A stretch of DNA of 64,000 nucleotides, taken from NCBI GenBank assembly GCA_963732905.1, contig CAVTBM010000007.1, positions 264,822-328,821 of the forward strand, written 5' to 3'. The notes beneath the pieces were generated by a model, which had not been told where the DNA came from, made no database searches, and was given only the letters and a program-made list of their open reading frames with translations. The translations under genes and the position numbers were made by a program. Below are positions 46,206 to 56,100 of the stretch, piece by piece (position 1 is the first letter of the stretch; each line of letters begins with the position of its first letter). This stretch comes from DASQZK01 sp963732905 (lineage in GTDB: Bacteria > Bacteroidota > Bacteroidia > Bacteroidales > GCA-2748055).

Positions 46206-46823
46206 ATGCAAAACAATCAGCAGTTTAAAGCCATTTTTTTTGATGTCGGCGGGGTTTGCCTCACCAACGGCTGGGATGAGAAGTCGAGGGAAGAGGCCGC
46301 GAAGGTATTTTCACTGGATTATTCGTCGGTGGAGGCAATTCATGAAACGATATCCGAGGACCTGGAAAAAGGTGACCTGACACTTGAAGATTATATCGAT
46401 GCCGTCTATTTTACGGAAAAACGTGAATTTTCGAGGGAGGATATTTTACGATTTATGAAGGAACAGAGCCGTCGTTACGATTCTACGCTTGACATTCTCG
46501 GGAAACTTAAAATGGAGGGCAAATATCGTCTCTCCACCATCAACAACGAATCGATGGTTCTGAATATGTTCCGCATTGAGAAGTTCGGATTACGGAACTA
46601 TTTTGACTCTTTTTTCAGTTCCTGTTTCCTGCACATGCGTAAACCGGAGGAACGGATCTTCAGAGCCGTTATCCAAATCACCGGTCAGTGCGCGGAGGAA
46701 TGCCTTTTTATTGATGACCGGGAAGAGAACATTGTGGCTGCCATGATTGAAGGATTCAATTGCATTCATCTTCCGCGGGTCGACGAACTGGGAAATCGCT
46801 TAAAAGAATTTAATATAATATAA
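46206..46823 (+). CDS. HAD-superfamily hydrolase (subfamily IA, YihX-like)
   Basis: A 205-residue HAD protein. The nucleophile Asp is in FFDVGGVCLTN, motif II is STINNES, motif III Lys is in RKPEERIF, and motif IV is FIDDREENI. The usual second Asp of DxD is replaced by Gly, as in the YihX/epoxide-hydrolase-like branch. It probably dephosphorylates a sugar phosphate; its position between tal and gnd suggests pathway metabolite clean-up. gnd starts 13 bp after its stop. Confidence 0.87.
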   Translation: MQNNQQFKAIFFDVGGVCLTNGWDEKSREEAAKVFSLDYSSVEAIHETISEDLEKGDLTLEDYIDAVYFTEKREFSREDILRFMKEQSRRYDSTLDILGKLKMEGKYRLSTINNESMVLNMFRIEKFGLRNYFDSFFSSCFLHMRKPEERIFRAVIQITGQCAEECLFIDDREENIVAAMIEGFNCIHLPRVDELGNRLKEFNII

Positions 46824-46836
46824 TGTAATAACAGTT

Positions 46837-48234
46837 ATGGAAAAATATGATTTTGGTCTTATAGGACTGGGAGTTATGGGAAGAAATTTCATTCTGAACG
46901 TAGCCGGAAACGGCCATTCGGCCCTGGGCTATGATCTGGATGAAGAGAAAGTAGAAGCACTGAATAAGGAAGGCTCTGAATTTAATGTCATGGGGGTGAA
47001 TTCACTTAAAGCCTTCATCACAGGACTTCAGCGCCCCAGGAAAGTTATGATGCTTGTCCCGGCAGGTGTTGTGGATCAGGTAATTGCGGAAGTTCTGCCA
47101 TTGCTGGAAAAGGGTGACCTGCTTATTGATGCGGGAAATTCACATCCGGATGATACGGACCGCAGGGTGGAAATGGTGACGAAAAAGGGAGCGCAGTATC
47201 TTGGTGTCGGGATTTCAGGTGGCGCAGAAGGTGCGCGTCGTGGCCCGAGTATGATGCCGGGAGGAGACCGGGAGGCTTACAGGCAGGTTGAAGAAATGTT
47301 TAAAGAGGCTTCGGCTAAGGTTGATGGTTCACCGTGCGTGACATGGCTCGGTCCAGGTTCGGCCGGCCATTTTGTGAAAATGGTCCATAACGGGATCGAA
47401 TATGGTATCATGCAGCTGATAGCGGAGACCTATGATATGATGAAAAACGGCCTGGATATGGGTAACCTGGAGATGAAAGCCATTTTCGATAACTGGAACA
47501 GGGGCCCGCTTGCTTCCTTTCTCATTGAGATCACTGCCGATATTCTCGGCAAGGAGGATGAAGTTGAAGGCGGGTATCTTATCGACCATATCCTCGACTC
47601 TGCCAGGCAGAAAGGGACCGGTAAATGGTCCTCCCAGCTTGCGATGGACCTGCAGGTTCCCGTTCCGACTATAGATGCAGCGGTGTCTATGCGTAATCTC
47701 TCAGCCTTTAAGGATGAGCGTGAGAAAGCAGGACTGATCCTTAACGGACCGGAAAAGAGGATCGCCAGTGAAAAGGCCGGGTTTCTGAAGAAGCTCGGGA
47801 ATGCCCTGAATATGGCGATGCTGCTGACATATGCACAGGGACTTGAACTGCTGCGTATTGCATCAAATGAGAGGCATTACGGGCTCAGCCTGGGTGAGAT
47901 CGCCAGGATATGGCGCGGTGGCTGCATTATCCGGTCATCCATGCTACAGGATTTTATGGCGGCGTACCAGCACGATCCGGACCTTCCGAATATCCTGTTC
48001 GATAAACAACTTTCGGCATCTGCCGACAACAATGAATCGGACTTGCGCGATGTGATCTCCGAAGCGGTGAAAACAGGAATTCCCGTTCCCGCCTTCATGT
48101 CGGTACTGTCCTATTTCGATGCTTATCGCAGCGGACATCTGGCAGCCAACATGATCCAGGCACAACGCGATTACTTCGGCTCACATAAATACCAGCGGGT
48201 AGATGAGAAAGGCGTCTTTCACACCGACTGGTAA
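46837..48234 (+). CDS. gnd: 6-phosphogluconate dehydrogenase, decarboxylating
   Basis: A 465-residue enzyme producing ribulose 5-phosphate, CO2 and NADPH. N-terminal Rossmann motif GLIGLGVMGRNF, substrate block GISGGAEGARRGPSMMPGG, catalytic GHFVKMVHNGIEYG with the active Lys, and the C-terminal YFGSHKYQRVD are complete. It belongs to the long dimeric type. It lies between the HAD gene and zwf, with a small hairpin in the 105-bp gap to zwf. Confidence 0.95.
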   Translation: MEKYDFGLIGLGVMGRNFILNVAGNGHSALGYDLDEEKVEALNKEGSEFNVMGVNSLKAFITGLQRPRKVMMLVPAGVVDQVIAEVLPLLEKGDLLIDAGNSHPDDTDRRVEMVTKKGAQYLGVGISGGAEGARRGPSMMPGGDREAYRQVEEMFKEASAKVDGSPCVTWLGPGSAGHFVKMVHNGIEYGIMQLIAETYDMMKNGLDMGNLEMKAIFDNWNRGPLASFLIEITADILGKEDEVEGGYLIDHILDSARQKGTGKWSSQLAMDLQVPVPTIDAAVSMRNLSAFKDEREKAGLILNGPEKRIASEKAGFLKKLGNALNMAMLLTYAQGLELLRIASNERHYGLSLGEIARIWRGGCIIRSSMLQDFMAAYQHDPDLPNILFDKQLSASADNNESDLRDVISEAVKTGIPVPAFMSVLSYFDAYRSGHLAANMIQAQRDYFGSHKYQRVDEKGVFHTDW

Positions 48235-48257
48235 ACATTTGTACGCCGGCATCCTGC

Positions 48258-48300
48258 GTACGGCCGCTCCGGCCTTCAGGGAGCCGGTACCTTTTTCAGG
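48258..48300 (+). terminator. Possible weak terminator or attenuator between gnd and zwf
   Basis: GTACGGC at 48258-48264 can pair imperfectly with GAGCCGGTAC at 48281-48290, followed by CTTTTT. It may reduce read-through from gnd into zwf. The stem is bulged, so support is limited. Confidence 0.35.
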
Positions 48301-48339
48301 CGGTTGTCAAAGGCCTGCCCTTAACATATTAAAAGGATT

Positions 48340-49878
48340 ATGAAAAACATATCAGAGCTTAAGCCAACCATTCTGACCATTTTCGGAGGCAACGGAGACC
48401 TTGCCTGGAGGAAACTCATTCCGGCGCTGTATAATCTCTACGCCGATAATTTTCTGCCTGAAAAATTTAAGATCATCAGTGTTGATGTGAAAGAACTTTC
48501 GCAGGAAAATTATAACAAGAGGCTTCTTGAGGGGTTAAACAAATTTTCACGGCGGGGGAAAGCCGACAAGGAAAAATGGAGTGAATTTGAAAAATTTATC
48601 CAGTACGTCCAGGCAGATATTACCGTCGATAAGTCTTATGATCATCTCAAAGACGTCATTGAGAAAACGGAGAAACAATGGAATCAAATAACGACCAGGA
48701 TATTCTACATGGCCGTTTCACCCAATTTTATAGGTATTATTGCCGGACACCTCGATAAGGCGGGTCTTGCAGGTAACAAGGAATACCACAGGATTGTGGT
48801 CGAGAAACCTTTCGGACACGATTTTGATAGCGCCAGGGACCTTAATAATGTCCTGCAGTGCATTTTCAATGAGTGTCAGATTTACCGTATCGACCATTTC
48901 CTTGGTAAAGAAACAGTACAGAATATCATGGCCCTTCGTTTTGCCAATGTGCTTTTCGAACCCTTGTGGAACCGGAATTATATCGAACATGTGCAGATCC
49001 ATGTGGCTGAACAGGTCGGTGTTGGAAACCGGGCTTCCTACTATGAGCACGCCGGGGCCATCAGAGATATGGTACAAAACCATCTTCTCCAGCTCATCTG
49101 CCTCATTGCCATGGAACCGCCGGTTGATATGAGTGCTAACAGCGTCCGTGATAAAAAGCTGGAAGTCCTTAATGCCATCCGGAAATATACCGAGGATGAG
49201 GTGTATCTCAATACGGTGAGAGGACAATACGGAGATGGCTGGATTGAAGGCAAAGAGGTTAAGGCCTACCGGGAAGAACAAAACGTGGACAAAGCCTCCA
49301 TGACAGAGACCTACACCGCAGTACGGTTTTTTATCGACAACTGGAGATGGCAGGGCGTTCCCTTCTATGCACGTACCGGTAAACGCCTGCAGGGGAAAAC
49401 CTCCTATATCACCATTCAGTTCAGGGAGATACCTCACAGGATATTTCCTTCCGGTGTGAGAGAGCTTCTGAATCCCAACCTGATGGTGATCAGTATTCAG
49501 CCCCAGATGGGTGCGCGTATACACTTCCAGGCTAAAAAAGCCGGGTTGGATATGAGACTGAATCCCGTTGATATGATTTATAACTACAGCGACACCTATT
49601 CCAATGATCCGCCCGACGCTTATGAAACGCTGTTAAATGATGTCATGCTCGGCGATGCCACACTTTTTATGCGTGCAGACCAGATCAGGGAATCATGGCG
49701 CATTATCCAACCCGTTCTCGATGTGTGGGAAAACAATCCTCCGCAGAAATTTCCCAATTACCAGGCAGGGAGCTGGGGACCGCCCGAAGCCGAAGCCCTC
49801 GTTGCTCACGATGGGTATTACTGGCATACATTTCTTGAACCCCTGTCATCTTCAGGGATCATCGGTCATATCAAATAA
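48340..49878 (+). CDS. zwf: Glucose-6-phosphate dehydrogenase
   Basis: A 512-residue enzyme oxidising glucose 6-phosphate to 6-phosphogluconolactone with NADP. Nucleotide motif FGGNGDLAWRKLIPALYNLY near the N-terminus (G-A-S-G-D-L-type loop with N), active site RIDHFLGKETVQNIM with the catalytic His and Lys, and RTGKRL further on. It is preceded by AAAGG. The usual partner 6-phosphogluconolactonase (pgl) does not follow; instead a dispersed repeat and the minus-strand osmC lie next. Confidence 0.95.
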   Translation: MKNISELKPTILTIFGGNGDLAWRKLIPALYNLYADNFLPEKFKIISVDVKELSQENYNKRLLEGLNKFSRRGKADKEKWSEFEKFIQYVQADITVDKSYDHLKDVIEKTEKQWNQITTRIFYMAVSPNFIGIIAGHLDKAGLAGNKEYHRIVVEKPFGHDFDSARDLNNVLQCIFNECQIYRIDHFLGKETVQNIMALRFANVLFEPLWNRNYIEHVQIHVAEQVGVGNRASYYEHAGAIRDMVQNHLLQLICLIAMEPPVDMSANSVRDKKLEVLNAIRKYTEDEVYLNTVRGQYGDGWIEGKEVKAYREEQNVDKASMTETYTAVRFFIDNWRWQGVPFYARTGKRLQGKTSYITIQFREIPHRIFPSGVRELLNPNLMVISIQPQMGARIHFQAKKAGLDMRLNPVDMIYNYSDTYSNDPPDAYETLLNDVMLGDATLFMRADQIRESWRIIQPVLDVWENNPPQKFPNYQAGSWGPPEAEALVAHDGYYWHTFLEPLSSSGIIGHIK

Positions 49879-49950
49879 CCGGACCGGTCTCTTTCATTCG
49901 AACTTTCAGTAGTACATTACTTAAAAACTGATCGTTTTACAGCACATTTA

Positions 49951-50014
49951 ATCGGAGTGAACACCCCCTCGCCTTCCAGGAGAGGGGGCTGGGGGGGAGA
50001 GGTTGCACGAAGGA
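49951..50014 (+). repeat. Dispersed C/G-rich element, second copy
   Basis: The reverse complement of 41714-41781 begins about 70 bp after the zwf stop (ATCGGAGTGAACACCCCCTC, then GAGAGGGGGC and a G run). At 50031-50049 follows CACTAAATAACTCATTTAG, which resembles 15304-15322 (17 of 19 bases). Confidence 0.8.
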
Positions 50015-50107
50015 ATTGTTTTCCGATTATCACTAAATAACTCATTTAGTTTATCCAATCACCAATCACCACTCCCTACTCCCCCCTGGAGAGAGGTGGA
50101 ATGCTGT

Positions 50108-50539
50108 TTATACCAGCCTTGCCTCCAGCGTAATCTCCAGCGAAGCCAGCGCTTTTGATACCGGACAACCTTTCTTGGCGGCTTCGGCAATCTCTTTGAA
50201 TTTTTCTTCAGTGATGCCGGGCACTTCAACGGTGGTGCTTAACGCACTTTTCGTGATGGCAAATCCGTTACCCGATTTATCGATGGTCACCCTGGCTTCG
50301 GTAGAGATCAGCGTTGCCGTATAGCCATTAGCAGCCAGCTGACCAGATAAAGCCATGGAAAAGCAACCGGCATGAGCTGCAGCAATGAGTTCTTCGGGAT
50401 CGGTTTTGGAGGCTTCGCCTTTTTCGAAACGGGATGAGGCTGTAAACGATAACTCCTGGCTGACGGTCGGTAGCTTGATGTTGCCTTTTCCTTCCCAAAG
50501 ATTGCCTCTCCATTTTGCACTTGCTAAACTCGTTCTCAT
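50108..50539 (-). CDS. osmC: OsmC-type peroxiredoxin
   Basis: A 143-residue OsmC/Ohr-family protein that reduces organic hydroperoxides through two redox cysteines, seen in AAAHAGCFSMALS and AKKGCPVSKAL. The N-terminal Arg (ARWRG-like AKWRGNLWEGKG) and the Glu in DPEELIAAAHAG complete the active site; the sequence is of the OsmC branch. It is cytosolic and fits the oxidative-stress theme also seen at 10-20 kb. The aldo/keto reductase gene lies upstream on the same strand. Confidence 0.92.
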   Translation of the reverse strand: MRTSLASAKWRGNLWEGKGNIKLPTVSQELSFTASSRFEKGEASKTDPEELIAAAHAGCFSMALSGQLAANGYTATLISTEARVTIDKSGNGFAITKSALSTTVEVPGITEEKFKEIAEAAKKGCPVSKALASLEITLEARLV

Positions 50540-50654
50540 AATGTTTTATATTAAATGATGAATAATACTATTTTGACTGGCGGAATGGGATGACAGGATC
50601 CGCCATCCGGCGGAATACCTGAATGCCCTGCCGGGTCTTCCTGTGAAGAACGGT

Positions 50655-51425
50655 TCATACGCCGGCGGTGATATGATCCATGTCTTCTTTGCTCAACGTA
50701 AAATCGAAAATGTCAGCGTTTTCTTTCCGGTGCACTTCATCCGAAGCTTTCGGAATCACTGTGGTAGGCCCCAGTTGCAGCAGCCATCGTAGGGCCACCT
50801 GCGCTGATGTTTTATGGTACTTCTTTCCGGTCTCTGCAAGCCGCCTGTCCCTGCTGATCCGTCCTTTTCCCAAAGGGCTGTAGGCAGTGATCATCACATG
50901 GTGTCTGCGCGCCATTTCCAGGTTGTCCAGTGCCGGTACGTAAGGCGAAAACTCAACCTGATTGCAGATGACGGGTCCGTAACGCATGGACTCTTCAAAA
51001 AGCTGAGGGCTGAAATTACTGACCCCGATAAGCCTTGTCAGGCCATCATCCTTAAGCCGGGCCATTGTGCTGATACACGCCTGCAGGTCCATCCCTGAAC
51101 CCGGCCAGTGAATGAGCAGCAGATCGGCATAATCCGTCCCCAGCTTCTCCACACTGCGACGGGTGGATTGCTCTATGGAATCCGGTTTAAGGTTATAGGC
51201 ACTGATTTTGGTGGTGATGAAAAACTCCCGCCGGTCAACCCCGCTTTGCCTGACGGCTTCACCTACCTCTTCCTCGTTATTGTACATCTGAGCCGTATCA
51301 AAATGACGATATCCGTCTTCAATGGCATCGATCATACACCTAACCCCCGATTTCCCTTTCATACCATAGGTACCAAGACCTAAAAGGGGTATATCGTGGT
51401 TTTCCAACCTCAGGAATCTTTCCAT
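50655..51425 (-). CDS. Aldo/keto reductase
   Basis: A 256-residue NADPH-dependent AKR (AKR5-like) TIM barrel. Catalytic tetrad: Asp in HFDTAQMY, Tyr four residues later, Lys in FITTKISA and His in LLIHWPG. IGVSNF and the C-terminal VIPKASDEVHRKENADIFDF are typical cofactor-binding motifs. It reduces aldehydes or ketones. It is transcribed divergently from the MarR gene, with a palindrome between them, so MarR could control both. Confidence 0.93.
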   Translation of the reverse strand: MERFLRLENHDIPLLGLGTYGMKGKSGVRCMIDAIEDGYRHFDTAQMYNNEEEVGEAVRQSGVDRREFFITTKISAYNLKPDSIEQSTRRSVEKLGTDYADLLLIHWPGSGMDLQACISTMARLKDDGLTRLIGVSNFSPQLFEESMRYGPVICNQVEFSPYVPALDNLEMARRHHVMITAYSPLGKGRISRDRRLAETGKKYHKTSAQVALRWLLQLGPTTVIPKASDEVHRKENADIFDFTLSKEDMDHITAGV

Positions 51426-51480
51426 GTTATGTGTTATTTTCGTTCAGTATTTATGCCTGTAAGGAGAAACACATGTTATA

Positions 51481-51496
51481 CCGGAAATGTTTCCGG
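51481..51496. promoter_or_regulatory. Candidate MarR operator palindrome
   Basis: CCGGAAATGTTTCCGG is a 16-bp inverted repeat (7-bp arms, 2-bp centre) in the divergent space between the aldo/keto reductase and MarR genes. A direct pair TAACAGT (51520-51526 and 51529-51535) lies beside it. Length and position suit a MarR dimer; binding is inference. Confidence 0.5.
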
Positions 51497-51548
51497 AAAA
51501 TCTTGTCATAAAAAATAGTTAACAGTGATAACAGTTCATAATTATAAT

Positions 51549-51556
51549 TATTTTTG
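51549..51556 (+). promoter_or_regulatory. Promoter -7 box of the marR-efflux operon
   Basis: TATTTTTG matches TAnnTTTG and lies 25 bp before the MarR ATG. No convincing -33 box was found. Confidence 0.4.
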
Positions 51557-51580
51557 TTTCGCATGAATTGAAGAGAGAGT

Positions 51581-52033
51581 ATGACCACCACAACGGATTA
51601 TTACATCAGGGAACCTATCGGCCGTATTATGGCCGGCATCAGCCGGATGTTTCTGTCGAACCTTCAGAAAAACCTGGCTGAGCTGGATATTGAACGTTCA
51701 TTTTATCCGTTGCTGCTGATCGAAGCCGCAGAGGGAATGCTGACCCAGAATGAACTGGCGGAAAAGTTGTCGAGTAATAAGGTGCAGATAGTCAGAATCG
51801 TCGATTACTTATCCCTGAACGGTTATGTGGAACGGGTCAGGAACCTGGATGACCGAAGGAAGATGAGCCTGCAGATAACCGAAAAAGCCAGAAAATGTAT
51901 CCCTGAAATTCGAAAGGCCATTCATGCTTCGACCGAGGTAGCTCTTCAAGACATTCCTGAGGATAAAGTTGACGAGTTATACGCTTTGTTGAAACAAATA
52001 GATAAAAATCTTTCATCACATAACGTAAGATAG
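51581..52033 (+). CDS. MarR family transcriptional regulator
   Basis: A 150-residue winged-helix regulator. The recognition region is LTQNELAEKLSSNKVQIVRIVDYLSLNGYVERVRNLDDRRKMSLQITEKA, with the wing DDRR typical for MarR. N- and C-terminal helices form the dimer interface. It precedes the RND adaptor gene by 3 bp and most likely represses this pump operon, responding to a toxic small molecule. A palindrome upstream is a candidate operator. Confidence 0.92.
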   Translation: MTTTTDYYIREPIGRIMAGISRMFLSNLQKNLAELDIERSFYPLLLIEAAEGMLTQNELAEKLSSNKVQIVRIVDYLSLNGYVERVRNLDDRRKMSLQITEKARKCIPEIRKAIHASTEVALQDIPEDKVDELYALLKQIDKNLSSHNVR

Positions 52034-52036
52034 CAA

Positions 52037-53107
52037 ATGAAAAGAACATCTTCCTGGATATATGTCTCGGCCCTGGTACTGATCCTTATCGTTATCGGAT
52101 TCAGCCTGAACAAAAAAAGAGGGAAGGAACTTAAAGATCCTGCTCGAGGGAAGCCCCTCATCAGTGTGGATGCTTATGTTGTAAAACCCTCCTTACTCAT
52201 AAACGAAATTCCAGTTTCCGGCTCGCTGCTGGCTTATGAAGAAGTGGAGCTGAAGAATGAAATTGCCGGCCGCATAGTCATACTGAACCTTCCGGAAGGG
52301 CAGTTCGTGAAAGAAGGCACCCTCCTGGTAAAACTTTTTGATGATGATTTGCAGGCCAATCTAAAAAAACTGCAAACTCAGCTTGCCATCCAGGAACAGA
52401 TATATAAAAGGCAGACCGAACTCGTAAATGTTAACGGGATAAGTGTAAATGATTATGAACAGACCGGTCTCCAGCTGAATTCCATAAAAGCAGACATTGA
52501 AGTACAAAAGGCACTTATACGTAAAACGGTAGTCCTGGCGCCTTTCGATGGCGTGATCGGATTACGGAACGTCAGCATCGGGGCAGAGATTACGCCCTCA
52601 ACCTTACTGGCCACCATCCGCAGGCAGGACCGGCTCAAACTGGATTTCAGCGTACCGGAAAAGTACGGTCCGGTGATCAGGCCGGGGATGAAGGTAAAGT
52701 TCACCCTGTATAACCAGGCCAACCAGTACGATGCAACTGTACTTGCTACCGAACGGGGCATCGATGCCGCTACCCGGAACCTGAAAGTACGGGCCCTGGT
52801 GGACAGTAAATCCACCAACCTGATTCCCGGGGCTTTTACAAATGTATTACTGCGGCTCAGCGAGAATAAAAATGCCATTGTCATTCCCACCCAGGCCATT
52901 ATACCTCATGAACAAGGCAAGAGTGTGATCATGGCCAGGAACGGCATGGCTCATTTTGTTGACGTGCAAACAGGGATACGTCAGACGTCCTCCATCGAAA
53001 TCACTGACGGTGTTCAGCCCGGTGACACTATTATTACCACAGGCATCCTTTTCCTTAAGGAGGGCAGTAAACTGAACTATTCCACCGTAACGAGCAAGGC
53101 CTTATGA
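52037..53107 (+). CDS. RND efflux periplasmic adaptor (MFP, AcrA/MexA family)
   Basis: A 356-residue adaptor with an N-terminal membrane anchor (about 7-24), lipoyl halves (LKNEIAGRIVILNLPEGQFVKEG and VLAPFDGVIGLRNVSIGAEI), a short coiled-coil hairpin, and beta-barrel/MP domains (FSVPEKYGPVIRPGMKVKF, VIPTQAIIPHEQGKSV). It bridges the RND pump and the outer-membrane channel. Its stop overlaps the permease start (ATGA). Confidence 0.93.
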   Translation: MKRTSSWIYVSALVLILIVIGFSLNKKRGKELKDPARGKPLISVDAYVVKPSLLINEIPVSGSLLAYEEVELKNEIAGRIVILNLPEGQFVKEGTLLVKLFDDDLQANLKKLQTQLAIQEQIYKRQTELVNVNGISVNDYEQTGLQLNSIKADIEVQKALIRKTVVLAPFDGVIGLRNVSIGAEITPSTLLATIRRQDRLKLDFSVPEKYGPVIRPGMKVKFTLYNQANQYDATVLATERGIDAATRNLKVRALVDSKSTNLIPGAFTNVLLRLSENKNAIVIPTQAIIPHEQGKSVIMARNGMAHFVDVQTGIRQTSSIEITDGVQPGDTIITTGILFLKEGSKLNYSTVTSKAL

Positions 53108-56100
53108 TGATCTCCGATTTTGCACTGAAACGCCCGGTGGGCTCAATCGTGATGAGCCTGATCATCGTGCTGCTGGGGGTGGTCGGATTCAAATTTCTCG
53201 GGATCCGCCTTTACCCGGCTATCGATCCGCCTGTCATATCAGTTCAGACCTCCTATACAGGGGCTAATGCTGAGATTATTGAGTCACAGATCACCGAACC
53301 GCTGGAAAAGACCATCAATGGCATTGAAGGAGTCAAATCGATCACATCGCGTTCAGCTATTGGTTCAAGTTCGATCACCGTTGAGTTTGACCTTGGTGCC
53401 GATCTCGAAAAGGCAGCCAATGATGTGCGTGACAAAGTATCTCAGGCGATGCGGAACCTGCCCCAGGATATCAATGCACCGCCCATCGTTACCAAGGCCG
53501 ATGCCAACAGCGACCCGATCATCTACCTGATTGCCCAGAGCAGGAATATGAATGGTATTGAACTGAGCGATTATGCCGAGAACGTCCTGCAGGAGAAATT
53601 ACAGACGATCCCCGGGGTAAGTGCTGTATTTATTTACGGAGAGCAGAAACCAGCCATGCGATTGTGGCTCGATCCCCGCAAGATGGCTGCTTACCATCTG
53701 ACGGCATCCGATGTAAAAAGCGCCCTGGCCAGGGAAAATGTCGAAATGCCGGGCGGAAAAATTCGGGGAAAATCTACGGAGCTGATCGTCAAAACCTACG
53801 GGCGTTTGGAGACCGAGGAAGACTTTAATTACCTGATCCTAAAACAATCCGATAACCAGGTGGTGAGGCTGATGGATGTGGGCGAAGCTGTTCTGGGGCC
53901 TCAGGATGAAGAATCGGAAGCCTCCATTAACGGGGCAACCGGAGTAGTCCTCGTGCTGATACCCCTGCCGGGGGCCAACGACATTCAGATCGCTGACGAG
54001 TTTTACAAGCGGCTGGATCAGATCAAGGAAACGATGCCGGCCGGCATGGACCTGAACATCGGTCGCGATAAATCCATCTTTGTCAGGCAATCGGTACGCG
54101 ATGTGGTCGAAACACTGCTCATTGCCATTACCCTGGTGGTGCTCATCATCTTCCTGTTCTTCAGGAACTGGGTCATCGCCCTTCGGCCGCTGATCGATAT
54201 TCCCGTTTCCCTTATCGGGACCTTCTTTGTCATGTACATCTTCGGTTTTTCGGTGAACGTGCTTACCCTGCTGGGCATCGTCCTTGCCACCGGTCTCGTG
54301 GTCGATGACGGCATCGTCGTAACCGAGAATATCTATAAACGGATCGAACGTGGTATGGATAAATGGCAGGCGGCTTTCGAAGGTACCCGGGAGATATTTT
54401 TTGCCGTCGTTTCCACCTCCCTCACTCTGGCCATCGTGTTCATCCCGGTCATATTCCTGCAGGGATTCACAGGACGGCTTTTCCGTGAATTCGGCATCGT
54501 AGTGGCCAGTGCCGTTCTGATATCGGCCTTCGTTTCCCTTACCCTTACTCCGGTGCTCAACGTTAAACTTGGGGGATCGGCAACCCACCATTCACGTTTC
54601 TATAACAATACCGAACCGTTCTTTAAGGGCATGGAAGGGTTATACCGGCGGATGCTGAGCTACTTCATAGTGAACAAGTGGCTCGCCTTCGGAATCCTTG
54701 GCGTTTGCGTAGTGCTGATTTTTGCCCTGGCTAAAATCCTGAAAACCGAACTGGCACCCCTCGAAGACCACAGCTATGTCAGGACCTATGTTACCGCACC
54801 GGAAGGAACCGAATATACTACCACCCGGGAGATCATTGATAGAATTGCAGAGAAAAATCTGGATACCGTTCCGGAGGCAAACTATATCCTTGCCCGCTAT
54901 GGCGGTGGATCGAGTGCCAGTGTCAACAGCGGTTTCATCATCACCTTCCTTACCAACCCCACCCAACGAAAAGCTTCCCAGGAGGAAATTTACGAACGGT
55001 TGTCGGCTTATTACAAGACCATCCCCGATGCGCGGGTCATTGCAAGCCAGGAACCGACCATTTCAACCGCCTTCGGCCGGGGGTTACCTGTGCAATTTGT
55101 ATTGCAGAATCTCGATTTTGAGAAGCTCAGGGAAGTGCTGCCCAAATTTCTTGATGACGCCCAGAACAGCCCGGTTTTCAGCAATGTCGATGTCGACCTT
55201 AAGTTCAACAAACCGGAGCTGAATATTTGGGTCGACCGTCTGAAAGCTACCAGCCTTGGTGTCAATGAGAGGGATGTGGCCGACGCACTCGACTATGCAT
55301 TCAGTGGCAGCCGCTACGGCTATTTCCTCAGGAATAATAAACAATATTATGTGATCGGACAGGTGGCCCGCGAAGACCGTGACAAACCTGCAGATATATC
55401 CTCGCTGTATGTCCATACCAACACGGGTAACATGATCCAGTTGGATAACCTGGTTAAGATTGAAGAGAGCAGTAACCCGCCGACACTATACCACTACAAC
55501 AGGTACAAGTCTGCCACCGTTTCTGCCACACTGTCAAGGGGCATGACCCTGGGTGACGGAATTACTGAAATGAGACGGATCGCTGATAAAGAACTCGACA
55601 ATACTTTTACTACAGCCCTGTCGGGACCATCGCGTGACTTTGAGGAAAGCAGCTCAAATATTTCGTTTGCCCTGATCCTGGCACTGTTGCTAGTATATCT
55701 GATCCTGGCAGCCCAGTTCGAAAGTTTCCGCGACCCGTTTATCATCATGCTCACTGTGCCCATGGCCGTGGCAGGTGCTTTACTGTCACTCTGGATCACA
55801 GGTCAGACACTGAATATATTCTCCGAAATCGGCATGATCCTGCTGATCGGCATCGTGACGAAGAACGGGATCCTTATCGTGGAATTCGCCAACCAGAAAC
55901 AGAGAGCCGGGATGATCAAAAGAGTTGCTGCCTTTGAAGCCGCCTCCTCCCGGTTCCGCCCAATCCTGATGACTTCACTGGCCACAATATTCGGAGCCCT
56001 GCCCATCGCTTTCGCCCTTGGCGCCGGCGCTTCAAGCCGTGTTCCACTGGGAATCGTGGTTGTCGGCGGACTGCTCTTCTCGCTGTTGCTGACACTTTTT

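Noticed and set aside
53839..54591. 250-codon minus-strand frame inside the RND permease gene
   Set aside because: Mirror reading of conserved permease codons; composition rich in His, Asp and Gly is typical of such artefacts.
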